Source of the DNA: Sphingomonas sp. Leaf10
GTDB taxonomy: Bacteria > Pseudomonadota > Alphaproteobacteria > Sphingomonadales > Sphingomonadaceae
Assembly: GCF_001421245.1 (NCBI RefSeq)
Contig: NZ_LMKE01000028.1
Coordinates: forward strand, 1 to 64,000
DNA length: 64,000 nucleotides
Reading direction: 5' to 3'
The translations under genes were made by a program, and so were the position numbers. Shown piece after piece: positions 8,086 to 16,484 of the stretch (position 1 is its first letter; each line of letters starts with the position of its first letter). Under the pieces are notes generated by a model that saw nothing but the letters and a program-made list of their open reading frames with translations, had not been told where the DNA came from and ran no database searches.

Positions 8086-9663
8086 TCAGAACTTGAGCGG
8101 CATGACCGTCTTGACGCCCGGAAGCGCGCGGACCTTCGCCACCAGTTCGGGCGTGACGGCTTCGTCGACCGAGAGCAGCACCACCGCTTCGCCGCCAGTA
8201 TCGCGCCGGCCGAGGTGGAAGGTACCGATGTTCACGCCCGCTTCGCCCAGCGTCGTACCGATGCGGCCGATAAAGCCCGGCGCGTCTTCGTTGACGACAT
8301 AGAGCATGTGGCCGGCCAGATCGGCCTCGACCTTGATGCCGAACAGTTCGACCAGACGCGGCTGGGCGTTGCCGAACAAGGTGCCGGCGACCGAGCGTTC
8401 CCCGGCTTCGGTCTTCAGGCTGACGCGGATCAGCGTGTGGTAATCGCCTTCACGGTCGTTACGGACTTCGCGCACTTCGATGCCACGTTCCTTGGCAAGG
8501 AAGGGTGCGTTGACCATGTTCACCGTGTCCGACTGGACGCGCAGGAACCCGGCCAGCACCGCACCGACGATCGGCTTCTGGTTCAGTTCGGCGGCGGCAC
8601 CTTCGCTATGCACCGACACGCGGGCGATGACGCCGGTGGTCAGCTGCCCGACCAGGCTGCCGAGCTTTTCGGCGAGCGCCATGTACGGCTTCAGGCGCGG
8701 TGCCTCTTCGGCTGACAGCGACGGCATGTTCAGCGCGTTGGTCACGCCGCCCGACACGAGGAAGTCGGCCATCTGCTCGGCGACCTGGATCGCGACGTTC
8801 ACCTGCGCCTCGCTGGTCGACGCGCCCAGATGCGGGGTCGAGATGAAGTTCGGCGTGTTGAACAACGGCGACTCCTTCGCCGGCTCCTGCACAAACACGT
8901 CGAGCGCCGCGCCCGCGACATGGCCGCTGTCGAGCGCTGCCTTGAGCGCAACCTCGTCGATCAGGCCGCCGCGCGCGCAGTTGATGATCCGCACGCCCTT
9001 CTTGGTCTTCGCCAGATTTTCCGCCGACAGGATGTTGCGGGTCTGGTCGGTCAGCGGGGTGTGCAGCGTGATGAAGTCGGCACGCGCCAGCAGCTGGTCG
9101 AGCTCGACCTTTTCCACACCGATCTCGATCGCACGCTCGGGCGACAGGAACGGATCGAAGGCGACGACCTTCATCTTCAGGCCCTGCGCACGGTCGGCGA
9201 CGATCGAGCCGATGTTGCCCGCACCGATCAGGCCCAGCGTCTTGCCGGTCAGCTCGACGCCCATGAAGCGGTTCTTTTCCCACTTGCCCGCCTGGGTCGA
9301 GGCATCAGCCTCGGGCAGTTGGCGGGCGAGCGCGAACATCAGTGCGATGGCGTGTTCGGCGGTGGTGATCGAGTTGCCGAACGGGGTGTTCATCACGACG
9401 ACGCCGGCAGCCGAGGCGGCGGGGATGTCGACATTGTCGACGCCGATGCCGGCGCGGCCGACGACCTTCAGGTTCTTGGCAGCGTCGAGGATCGCCTTGG
9501 TCACCTTGGTCGACGAGCGGATGGCGAGGCCGTCATAGTCGCCGATGATCGCGATCAGTTCCTCGGGCGTCTTGCCGGTGATCTCGTCCACCTCGACCCC
9601 GCGTTCGCGGAAGATCTGGGCGGCCTTCGGGTCCATTTTGTCGGAAATCAGTACCTTGGGCAT
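8086..9663 (-). CDS. serA: D-3-phosphoglycerate dehydrogenase
   Basis: NAD-dependent oxidation of 3-phosphoglycerate to phosphohydroxypyruvate, the first step of serine synthesis. 525 residues, the long type. Substrate and nucleotide domains come first (about 1-310) with VVGRAGIGVDNVD, GLIGAGNIGSIVADR (Rossmann), NCARGGLIDE (Arg) and STPHLGASTSEAQ (catalytic His). An intervening domain (about 320-450) precedes the ACT domain (LYVVNEDAPGFIGRIGTTL, about 455-525), the usual serine-sensing module. It follows serC on the same strand across a 123-bp gap holding a repeat element, so the two probably form one unit. Confidence 0.97.
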   Translation of the reverse strand: MPKVLISDKMDPKAAQIFRERGVEVDEITGKTPEELIAIIGDYDGLAIRSSTKVTKAILDAAKNLKVVGRAGIGVDNVDIPAASAAGVVVMNTPFGNSITTAEHAIALMFALARQLPEADASTQAGKWEKNRFMGVELTGKTLGLIGAGNIGSIVADRAQGLKMKVVAFDPFLSPERAIEIGVEKVELDQLLARADFITLHTPLTDQTRNILSAENLAKTKKGVRIINCARGGLIDEVALKAALDSGHVAGAALDVFVQEPAKESPLFNTPNFISTPHLGASTSEAQVNVAIQVAEQMADFLVSGGVTNALNMPSLSAEEAPRLKPYMALAEKLGSLVGQLTTGVIARVSVHSEGAAAELNQKPIVGAVLAGFLRVQSDTVNMVNAPFLAKERGIEVREVRNDREGDYHTLIRVSLKTEAGERSVAGTLFGNAQPRLVELFGIKVEADLAGHMLYVVNEDAPGFIGRIGTTLGEAGVNIGTFHLGRRDTGGEAVVLLSVDEAVTPELVAKVRALPGVKTVMPLKF

Positions 9664-9677
9664 GTCGTGTTCCTTCT

Positions 9678-9784
9678 CCCTCTCCCCTTCAGGGGAGAGG
9701 GCCGGGGAGAGGGGAAGACGGGGAGCGGGCGGAGAGGTGGCGTGACAGCCCCTCTCCCAACCCTCTCCCCTGAAGGGGAGAGGG
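9678..9784. repeat. Paired-hairpin intergenic repeat (family C) between serC and serA
   Basis: Two near-identical palindromes, CCCTCTCCCCTTCAGGGGAG... at 9678-9701 and its mate at 9761-9784, flank a G-rich centre. Each can form its own hairpin or pair with the other. Similar paired elements occur at 27644-27784, 42380-42488 and 54076-54229. Confidence 0.75.
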
Positions 9785-9786
9785 CT

Positions 9787-10917
9787 TTAGGCCGCTTTCG
9801 CCGTGGCGTAGGCCCAGTCGAGCCACGGCCCGAGCGTCTCGATATCGGCGGTATCGACGGTCGCGCCGCACCAGATGCGCAGGCCCGCCGGCGCGTCGCG
9901 ATATCCCGCGACGTCATAGGCAGCACCTTCTGCTTCGAGCAGCGCGGCCATCTTCTTGATGAGCGCCTCGTCGGCCCCTTCGACGGTCAGGCAGACGCTG
10001 GTCTTCGACCGGGTCGCCGGATCGGCGGCGAGATGGCCGAGCCAGTCCCGTTCCTCGACGATCTTGTCGAGCGCGGCGGCATTGGCGTCGCTGCGCGCGA
10101 TCAGGCCGTTTTCGCCCAGCGACTTGCCCCATTCGAGGCTGAAGATCGCATCCTCGACCGCCAGCATCGACGGGGTGTTGATCGTCTCGCCCTTGAAGAT
10201 GCCTTCGGTCAGCTTGCCCTTCGACACCAGGCGGAAGACCTTGGGCAGCGGCCAGGCGGGGGTGTAGGTTTCAAGGCGTTCGACGGCGCGCGGGCCGAGG
10301 ATCAGCACGCCATGCGCGCCCTCGCCGCCCAGCACCTTCTGCCAGCTGAACGTCGCGACGTCGATCTTGGCCCAGTCGATGTCATAGGCGAACACGCCAG
10401 AGGTCGCGTCGGCGAAGGACAGCCCCTGGCGCTCGCCCGGGATGAAATCAGCGTTGGGGACGCGGACGCCCGACGTGGTACCGTTCCAGGTGAACAGGAC
10501 GTCGTGGGTCCAGTCGATCGCGTTCAGGTCGGGCAGCTGGCCGTACTCGGCGCGCACGACAGTCGGATCGATCTTGAGCTGCTTGACCGCATCGGTCACC
10601 CAACCTTCGCCGAAACTTTCCCAGGCGAGCGCGGTGACGGGGCGGGCGCCCAGCATCGTCCACATCGCCATTTCGAACGCGCCGGTATCCGAACCGGGGA
10701 CAATGCCGATGCGATGGGTGTCGGGAAGCTTCAGCAATTCGCGCATCAGATCGATGCAATATTGCAGACGCTGCTTGCCGATCTTCGAACGGTGCGACCG
10801 GCCGAGGCTGACGGGGTTGAGGCGGTCGGCGGACCAGCCCGGCGGCTTGGCGCAAGGCCCGGACGAAAAATACGGGCGAGCGGGAGTGGTAGCCGGCTTA
10901 GGCGGAAGATCAGTCAT
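9787..10917 (-). CDS. serC: Phosphoserine aminotransferase
   Basis: PLP-dependent transamination of phosphohydroxypyruvate to phosphoserine, the step after SerA. 376 residues, of the alphaproteobacterial type: it begins with a Pro-rich leader (PPKPATTPARPYFSSGPCAKPPGW), contains GRSHRSKIGK, the NGTTSGVR loop and the PLP-lysine segment VATFSWQKVLGGEGAHGVL. ATG at 10917 is backed by GGAGAG eight bases upstream. It leads the serC-serA unit and is divergent from a response regulator. Confidence 0.96.
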   Translation of the reverse strand: MTDLPPKPATTPARPYFSSGPCAKPPGWSADRLNPVSLGRSHRSKIGKQRLQYCIDLMRELLKLPDTHRIGIVPGSDTGAFEMAMWTMLGARPVTALAWESFGEGWVTDAVKQLKIDPTVVRAEYGQLPDLNAIDWTHDVLFTWNGTTSGVRVPNADFIPGERQGLSFADATSGVFAYDIDWAKIDVATFSWQKVLGGEGAHGVLILGPRAVERLETYTPAWPLPKVFRLVSKGKLTEGIFKGETINTPSMLAVEDAIFSLEWGKSLGENGLIARSDANAAALDKIVEERDWLGHLAADPATRSKTSVCLTVEGADEALIKKMAALLEAEGAAYDVAGYRDAPAGLRIWCGATVDTADIETLGPWLDWAYATAKAA

Positions 10918-10923
10918 GTCAGT

Positions 10924-10965
10924 CTCTCCTCACAGAGAGCACGCGCTGCGTTGGGACAGCGTGGC
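10924..10965 (-). promoter_or_regulatory. Candidate serC leader RNA: two hairpins, the second over the ribosome site
   Basis: On the minus strand, just before the serC ATG, CTCTC-TGTGAG-GAGAG forms a hairpin covering the GAGGAG ribosome site. Directly upstream, CACGC...GCGTG forms another stem. A two-hairpin motif before serC is described in Alphaproteobacteria (the serC RNA motif). This assignment rests on position and the sequestered site only, with no covariance model run. Confidence 0.4.
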
Positions 10966-11101
10966 CCGCCGCGGCCATTAGCGGCGGCGTCACCGCGATA
11001 CAACCCATGTTGTTGCGAGTATCGACCGTCAGGCGCACGATCATTGCCATCATCAGGGAAACGGAACCGGATGCGACCTTGCGGCGTTGCCACCCATTGA
11101 T

Positions 11102-11548
11102 ATGTCCGAAGCGTACCTTTCCTCGCCTACCGTCCTGATCGTCGAGGACGAAATGCTGGTCGCGTTCGACCTGGAAGCGTCGTTGGAAGAACATGGCTAT
11201 CGGCCGGTAGGCATTGCGCCCGACATGTCGAAGGCGATGGAGTTGGCAGTCGCGCGACCTGATGTCGCGCTGGTCGATTGCAATCTGCGCGACGGACCGA
11301 CCGGGCCGATGATCGGCCGGATGCTCGGGCTTAATTATGGTACGACGGTGATCTTCCTGACCGCCAACCCCAATCTGCTGAACGACGGCGTCGACGGCGC
11401 GCTAGGTGTCGTGTCGAAACCGTGCGGGTATGATTCGGTCGGGCGGATCGTCGATTTCGCGGTGCGCGCACGCGGCGGCGACTTGTCCGAACCGCCGCTC
11501 GGCATCAAGCTGTTCGGTTCCCCGCCCGAACTGCGCGCGACCGCTTAA
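11102..11548 (+). CDS. Single-domain response regulator
   Basis: Stand-alone receiver domain of about 148 residues. From the ATG at 11102 it reads VLIVEDEMLVAFDLE (acidic pocket), ALVDCNLRDG (phosphoacceptor Asp), IFLTANPN (Thr switch) and VVSKPCGYDSV (Lys). No output domain follows. A TTG five codons upstream (11087) is in frame; I prefer the ATG, though neither has a strong ribosome site. Its partner kinase is not evident. It resembles the small CheY/FixJ-like receivers that pair with HWE kinases. Confidence 0.88.
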   Translation: MSEAYLSSPTVLIVEDEMLVAFDLEASLEEHGYRPVGIAPDMSKAMELAVARPDVALVDCNLRDGPTGPMIGRMLGLNYGTTVIFLTANPNLLNDGVDGALGVVSKPCGYDSVGRIVDFAVRARGGDLSEPPLGIKLFGSPPELRATA

Positions 11549-11619
11549 GCCACGGTTCAGCGCGACCCGGCCACACGCGGCGTTGACCCGTGTCCGGCCG
11601 ATGGCCGATAAGGACGTTC

Positions 11620-12975
11620 ATGAAGCGCGCGCTGGGCGGCATCGCTGCCGCCATTCTCCTGTTCGTACAGCCGGCCGCCGCGCAGTCATTGCTGCGCGAT
11701 GCCGAGACCGAGGCGCTGCTGAACGACATGTCGCGGCCGATCGCGGTTGCGGCGGGCCTCGACCCGCGCAACTTCAACGTCGTGCTGTTGCAGGACAAGT
11801 CGATCAACGCCTTCGTCGCGGGCGGGCAGACGGTGTATATCCATTCGGGCCTGATCGACGCCGCCGATGATGCGAACGAGGTGCAGGGCGTCATCGCCCA
11901 TGAAATCGGCCATATCGTCGGCGGACACGTGCCCCTGGCCGGGCGCGGCATGGCGCCGGCGACCGGCATCACCGTCCTCAGCCTGTTGCTGGGCGTTGCG
12001 GCGATGGCGGCGGGCGCAGGCGAAGCGGGTGCGGGCATCCTGGCGGCCGGACAGCAGGCGGCGATGAGCAGCTATCTGGCGTTCAGCCGGACGCAGGAAA
12101 GCGCCGCCGACGCCGCCGGCACGCGCTTCCTGCGCGGCGCCGATATCTCGGGCCAGGGGATGCTGGACTTCTTCAAGAAGCTCCAGAACATGGAATATCG
12201 CCTCGCCATCCCGCAGGACAACAGCTACCAGCGCACCCACCCCTTGAGCGGCGAGCGCATCGCCAATCTGACGCAGGACGTGCAGTCGGCGGCGTCGTTC
12301 AAGAACCAGACCGATCCGGTGCTGGAAGTCCGGTTCAAGCGCGTGCAGGCGAAGCTGCGCGGCTATGTCAGCGATCCCAAGGATACGCTGCGCCGCTATC
12401 CGGCCAGCGACCAGAGCGTCTATGCCCATTATGCGCGCGCCTATGCCTATCACAAATCGGGATATCCCGAGCAGGCGGCGGACGAGACGCTGGCGCTGGT
12501 CAAATCGGCGCCCGACGACCCCTATTTCCTCGAACTCGAAGGGCAGATCCTGCTCGAATCGGGCAAGCCCAAGGAAGCATTGTCGGCGCTGCGCGAGGCG
12601 ACCGAGCAAACGCGGTCGTCGCCGTTGATCGCCGCGAGTTTCGGCCACGCGTTGATCGCGACGGAGGACCCGGCGCTGCTGAACGAAGCGGAACGCGTGC
12701 TGAAACAGGCAGTCGCGCGCGACAACCAGAACCCGTTCGCCTGGTATCAGTTGAGCATCCTGTACGAACGGCGCGGTGACCTGGCTCGCGTCGCGTTGGC
12801 GATGGCGGAATATACGTCGCTGATCGGCGACAATGGCATGGCGCTGGCCAGCGCGCGGCGGGCGATGGGCCTGTTGCCGCAGGGTTCTAGCGACTGGATT
12901 CGGGCACAGGATATTCAAATGACGTCGCAGACTGCTCTCGAGGAAGACAAGCGCAATCGCAGGCGGCGGGGCTGA
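11620..12975 (+). CDS. M48-family periplasmic metalloprotease with TPR tail
   Basis: Secreted zinc protease of about 451 residues, like BepA/YfgC, which in E. coli degrades misassembled outer-membrane proteins. The ATG at 11620 has AAGGA upstream and opens a signal peptide ending at PAAAQ; an in-frame GTG at 11590 is less likely. The protease domain has VIAHEIGHIVGGH (zinc His and catalytic Glu), a membrane-like glycine/alanine segment near 120-145, and RTQESAADAAGTRFL (third ligand Glu). The C-terminal 200 residues are TPR-like helices (YARAYAYHKSGYPEQAADETL and others). It precedes a DsbA-like gene by 2 bp, suggesting a shared envelope quality-control operon. Confidence 0.9.
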   Translation: MKRALGGIAAAILLFVQPAAAQSLLRDAETEALLNDMSRPIAVAAGLDPRNFNVVLLQDKSINAFVAGGQTVYIHSGLIDAADDANEVQGVIAHEIGHIVGGHVPLAGRGMAPATGITVLSLLLGVAAMAAGAGEAGAGILAAGQQAAMSSYLAFSRTQESAADAAGTRFLRGADISGQGMLDFFKKLQNMEYRLAIPQDNSYQRTHPLSGERIANLTQDVQSAASFKNQTDPVLEVRFKRVQAKLRGYVSDPKDTLRRYPASDQSVYAHYARAYAYHKSGYPEQAADETLALVKSAPDDPYFLELEGQILLESGKPKEALSALREATEQTRSSPLIAASFGHALIATEDPALLNEAERVLKQAVARDNQNPFAWYQLSILYERRGDLARVALAMAEYTSLIGDNGMALASARRAMGLLPQGSSDWIRAQDIQMTSQTALEEDKRNRRRRG

Positions 12976-12977
12976 CC

Positions 12978-13709
12978 ATGGGGCGGATGGGCAATATCGC
13001 GATGCTGGCTGCGGCAGCGCTTGCCGGAGCAGGCGGCGCGATCGTCGCGCAGCGCGTGACGACCGACCGGACGGCGACCGGGACCGTGGTGCGCGACTAT
13101 ATCCTCGCCAATCCCGAGATCCTGCCCGAAGCGATGCGGCGGTTGCAGGCGAAGGAAGCGGGCAAGGCCGTCGCCGCCAACCGCGCGGCGATCGTCGAAC
13201 CCTTTCCCGGCGCGGTCGCCGGCAATCCGAACGGTGATGTCAGTGTCGTCGCCTATCTCGATTATGCCTGCGGCTTCTGCCGCGCCAGCCTGCCCGCGAT
13301 CACCGGGCTGATCGCGAGCGACCCGAACGTCCGCATCGTCTATCGCGAGTTGCCGATCCTGTCGCGCGACAGCCGCACCGCCGCCGAATGGGCGCTGGCA
13401 GCGGCGCAGCAGGGGAAGTTCAAGCCGTTCCACGATGCGCTCTATGCCGCGGGACGGGTCGATACCGGATCGATCGAGGCCGCGGCGCGGACCGCGGGAC
13501 TCGACATGACCGCAGCGCGCACCGCGATCGCATCGCCGCAGATTGCGGGCGAGATCGAACGCAATATGAAGACCGCCAGCGGGCTCGGCTTCAGCGGCAC
13601 GCCGTCCTGGGTCGTCGGCGATCAGGTGCTGGGCGGTGCACAGACGCTGCCGGCATTGCAGGCAGCGGTGGCGGAAGCACGCAAGGCAAAGACGGCGCCG
13701 GCCGCCTGA
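12978..13709 (+). CDS. DsbA-family thiol:disulfide oxidoreductase
   Basis: Periplasmic thioredoxin-fold protein of 243 residues. The N-terminus (NIAMLAAAALAGAGGAIVAQ) is a signal or anchor. An N-terminal helical segment (about 30-75, DYILANPEILPEAMRRLQ) is typical of the Com1/BdbD/ScsC-like group, followed by the active site DYACGFCRAS (Cys-Gly-Phe-Cys) and, near the C-terminus, FSGTPSWVVGDQ with the cis-Pro. It starts 2 bp after the M48 protease stop, so it is probably co-translated. The exact role (oxidase or isomerase) cannot be read from sequence. Confidence 0.9.
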   Translation: MGRMGNIAMLAAAALAGAGGAIVAQRVTTDRTATGTVVRDYILANPEILPEAMRRLQAKEAGKAVAANRAAIVEPFPGAVAGNPNGDVSVVAYLDYACGFCRASLPAITGLIASDPNVRIVYRELPILSRDSRTAAEWALAAAQQGKFKPFHDALYAAGRVDTGSIEAAARTAGLDMTAARTAIASPQIAGEIERNMKTASGLGFSGTPSWVVGDQVLGGAQTLPALQAAVAEARKAKTAPAA

Positions 13710-13729
13710 GCCTTTTCTCCGTCATCAAA

Positions 13730-13752
13730 CCATGGAACAAGCCGTTCCATGG
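13730..13752 (+). promoter_or_regulatory. 23-bp perfect palindrome over the ABC ATPase start codon
   Basis: CCATGGAAC and GTTCCATGG arms with loop AAGCC; the right arm includes the ATG at 13749. As RNA it would hide the start codon; as DNA it could be an operator. No recognisable ribosome site is seen in the few bases before the ATG. Confidence 0.45.
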
Positions 13753-14684
13753 AAACCATTCTTTCGATCCGGGGCGTCGCCAAGACGTACAAGTCCGGCA
13801 CGGTCGCGTTGCAGCCGACCGACCTCGATATCGGCAAGGGCGAGATCTTCGCGCTGCTGGGGCCGAACGGGGCGGGCAAGACGACGCTGATCAGCATCGT
13901 GTGCGGCATCGTTACGCCCAGCGCTGGGACGATCACCGCCGCCGGGTTCGACACGGTGCGCGATTATCGTGAGACGCGGACAAGGATCGGGCTGGTGCCG
14001 CAGGAATTGCTGACCGACGCGTTCGAGACGGTGATGGCGACCGTCACCTTTTCGCGCCGGCTGTTCGGGCGGCATGGCGATCCGGCGTTCATCGAAAAGC
14101 TGCTGCGCGACCTGACGCTGTGGGACAAGCGCGATGCCAAGATGACCGAATTGTCGGGCGGCATGAAACGCCGGGTGATGATCGCCAAGGCGCTGAGCCA
14201 CGAACCCGACATCCTGTTCCTCGACGAACCGACCGCGGGTGTCGATGTCGAGCTGCGCCGCGACATGTGGCGGCTGGTCCATGACCTGCGCGAACGCGGC
14301 GTCACCATCATCCTGACGACCCATTATATCGAAGAGGCCGAGGAAATGGCCGACCGGGTCGGCGTGATCGCCAAGGGGCGGTTGATCCTGGTCGATGAAA
14401 AGGCGGCGTTGATGCGCAAGCTGGGCAAGAAGACGCTGACGCTGACCCTGCCCGAACCGCTTGCGGAGGTGCCGGGCGCGCTGTCGCGCTGGCCGCTGAC
14501 CCTGTCCGACGAAGGCCATGCACTTACACTGTCGTTCGATGCCAATGCCGACGACAACGGCGTGCGCGCGTTGCTGCGCGCCGTCGACGAAGCGGGGATC
14601 GCGTGGAAGGATATCGCGACGAAACAGTCGAGCCTCGAGGATATCTTCGTCGGGCTGGTGCATGAACAGGAGAGCCGGGCATGA
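13749..14684 (+). CDS. ABC transporter ATP-binding protein (YadG-like)
   Basis: Cytoplasmic ATPase of an ABC-2 type exporter, 311 residues. Walker [12 protein letters not shown]-loop GLVPQEL, signature [15 protein letters not shown], Walker [13 protein letters not shown] and the switch His in [17 protein letters not shown]-terminal extension (about 225-311) resembles the accessory domain of drug/polysaccharide exporters. It overlaps the permease by 4 bp (ATGA). The length and pairing match E. coli YadG/YadH; the substrate is unknown. Confidence 0.93.
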   Translation: METILSIRGVAKTYKSGTVALQPTDLDIGKGEIFALLGPNGAGKTTLISIVCGIVTPSAGTITAAGFDTVRDYRETRTRIGLVPQELLTDAFETVMATVTFSRRLFGRHGDPAFIEKLLRDLTLWDKRDAKMTELSGGMKRRVMIAKALSHEPDILFLDEPTAGVDVELRRDMWRLVHDLRERGVTIILTTHYIEEAEEMADRVGVIAKGRLILVDEKAALMRKLGKKTLTLTLPEPLAEVPGALSRWPLTLSDEGHALTLSFDANADDNGVRALLRAVDEAGIAWKDIATKQSSLEDIFVGLVHEQESRA

Positions 14685-15448
14685 CCTTCAACTGGCATGG
14701 CGTGCTGGCCATCTATCGCTTCGAACTGGCGCGGTTCGGGCGGACGCTGTGGACGTCGCTGGCGACGCCGGTCATCACCACATCGCTGTATTTCGTGGTG
14801 TTCGGCACCGCGATCGGCAGCCGGATGAACGAGGTCGGCGGCGTGCCCTATGGCGCGTTCATCGTCCCCGGATTGATGATGCTGACGATGCTGACCGAAA
14901 GCATCTTCAACGCCAGTTTCGGCATCTTCATGCCGAAATGGTCGGGGACGATCTATGAATTGCTGTCGGCACCGGTTTCGACGCTGGAGACGCTGGTCGG
15001 CTATGTCGGTGCGGCGGCGAGCAAGTCGGTGATCGTGGCACTGGTGATCTTCGCCACGGCGCATCTGTTCGTCGACGTGGCAGTAGCGCACCCGTTCTGG
15101 GCATTGTGCTATCTTCTGCTGGTCGCGGTCACCTTCTGCCTGTTCGGCTTCATCCTCGGGCTATGGGCCAAGGGGTTCGAACAATTGCAGGTCATTCCGC
15201 TGCTGGTGGTGACGCCGCTGACGTTCCTGGGCGGGGCCTTCTATTCGATCGACATGCTGCCCGGCATTTGGCGGACGATCAGCCTATTCAACCCGATCGT
15301 CTATCTGATCAGCGGGTTTCGCTGGACCTTTTTCGGGGCGGGCGATGTTTCGGTGGCCGCGAGCCTCGGCGCGACGTTCACGTTCCTGTGCATTTGCGTC
15401 ACGGTGATCGCGGTGATCTTCCGCACCGGTTGGCGGCTGAAGAAATAA
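14681..15448 (+). CDS. ABC-2 type transporter permease (YadH-like)
   Basis: Inner-membrane partner of the preceding ATPase. 255 residues with about six hydrophobic helices (for example [25 protein letters not shown]-like and [22 protein letters not shown]). The ABC-2 signature [19 protein letters not shown] precedes the last helix, as in YadH and NodJ. It is translationally coupled to the ATPase. Confidence 0.93.
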   Translation: MTFNWHGVLAIYRFELARFGRTLWTSLATPVITTSLYFVVFGTAIGSRMNEVGGVPYGAFIVPGLMMLTMLTESIFNASFGIFMPKWSGTIYELLSAPVSTLETLVGYVGAAASKSVIVALVIFATAHLFVDVAVAHPFWALCYLLLVAVTFCLFGFILGLWAKGFEQLQVIPLLVVTPLTFLGGAFYSIDMLPGIWRTISLFNPIVYLISGFRWTFFGAGDVSVAASLGATFTFLCICVTVIAVIFRTGWRLKK

Positions 15449-15458
15449 GGGAGTTCGC

Positions 15459-16238
15459 ATGGATCTGGGAATTGCCGGCCGCAAGGCGATCGTATGCGCA
15501 TCGAGCGCCGGGCTGGGTCGCGCCTGCGCGCTGGAACTGGCGCGGGCCGGGGTCGATGTCGTCGTCAACGGCCGCGATGCCGCCAAGCTGGCGGCGACGG
15601 CGGCGGCGATCCGCGAGGAAACCGGGGTGACGGTGACAGAGGTCGTCGCCGACCTGTCGACCGAGGAAGGGCGCGCCGCCTTGCTCGCCGCCTGTCCCGA
15701 CCCTGACATATTGGTCAACAATAATGGCGGGCCGCCGGTCAAACCCTATACCGAATTGCAGGCCGACGGCATCCGTGCAGGGCTGGAGAGCAATTTCGTG
15801 ACCCCGGCGCTGCTGTTGCAGGCGGTGTTGCCGGGCATGGTCGACCGGGGCTTCGGACGGGTGATCAACATCACCTCCGGATCGGTCAAGATGCCGCTGC
15901 CGGGGCTGGACCTGTCGAGCGGGGCGCGCGCCGGGCTGACCGGTTTCGTGGCGGGGATCGCGCGGGCGGTGGTAGGATCGAACGTCACGATCAACGGCCT
16001 GTTGCCCGGATCGTTCGATACCGCCCGGATCGCATCGATGAGCGAGGCGGCGGCGCAGAAGAACGGCACCACCCCAGCTGAGGAAAAGGCGAAGCGGGCG
16101 GAGGCGATCCCGGCGAAGCGAATCGGCGATCCGGCCGAGTTCGGCGCGGCCTGCGCGTTCCTTTGTTCGGAAAAGGCCGGGTTTATTACCGGGCAGAGCC
16201 TGTTGATCGATGGCGGGGCGTTTCCGGGGATTATGTGA
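15459..16238 (+). CDS. SDR-fold protein with non-canonical active site
   Basis: Rossmann-fold protein of 259 residues in the short-chain dehydrogenase superfamily. It has a nucleotide-binding segment SSAGLGRACALELA in place of TGxxxGxG, NNNGGPPVKPY in place of NNAG, and INITSGSVKMPLPGLDLSSGARAGL where classical SDRs carry Ser...Tyr-x-x-x-Lys. The Tyr is Ser and the Lys is Arg. This fits the BKR-like SDR subgroup known to lack the full tetrad. It starts 10 bp after the permease, so may be in the same operon. Activity cannot be assumed. Confidence 0.87.
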   Translation: MDLGIAGRKAIVCASSAGLGRACALELARAGVDVVVNGRDAAKLAATAAAIREETGVTVTEVVADLSTEEGRAALLAACPDPDILVNNNGGPPVKPYTELQADGIRAGLESNFVTPALLLQAVLPGMVDRGFGRVINITSGSVKMPLPGLDLSSGARAGLTGFVAGIARAVVGSNVTINGLLPGSFDTARIASMSEAAAQKNGTTPAEEKAKRAEAIPAKRIGDPAEFGAACAFLCSEKAGFITGQSLLIDGGAFPGIM

Positions 16239-16484
16239 TTTTCACGCAAAGGCGCGAAGGCACGAAGCAGGTTTAGAAGGTAGATTTCGCGCAGAGGCGC
16301 GGAGGCGCGGAGACGTTGCGTTCCCGGCAAAGGCAGCCGCTACAGCGGCTCCAAGTCTTCGCTGCAACGGAGGAAACCGTCTCCCGAACGCGACCCGTCT
16401 CCGCCGAGGAAACCTCTCTGCGCCTCCGCGCCTCTGCGCGAAATCTACCTTCTCTTCGCGCCTTCGCGCCTTCGCGTGAAAATC
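16237..16484. repeat. Family A long inverted-repeat element, copy 1
   Basis: Element of about 248 bp filling the gap between convergent genes. Inner arms of 34 bp at 16279-16312 and 16416-16449 are complementary with one mismatch (GGTAGATTTCGCGCAGAGG...). Outer arms (GATTTTCACGC... and ...GCGTGAAAATC) include the last bases of the SDR stop on one side and the AsmA stop on the other. The arms are built on an 8-bp unit (AGGCGCGG). The 100-bp centre has a smaller hairpin (AGCCGC-TAC-AGCGGCT). Confidence 0.9.
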
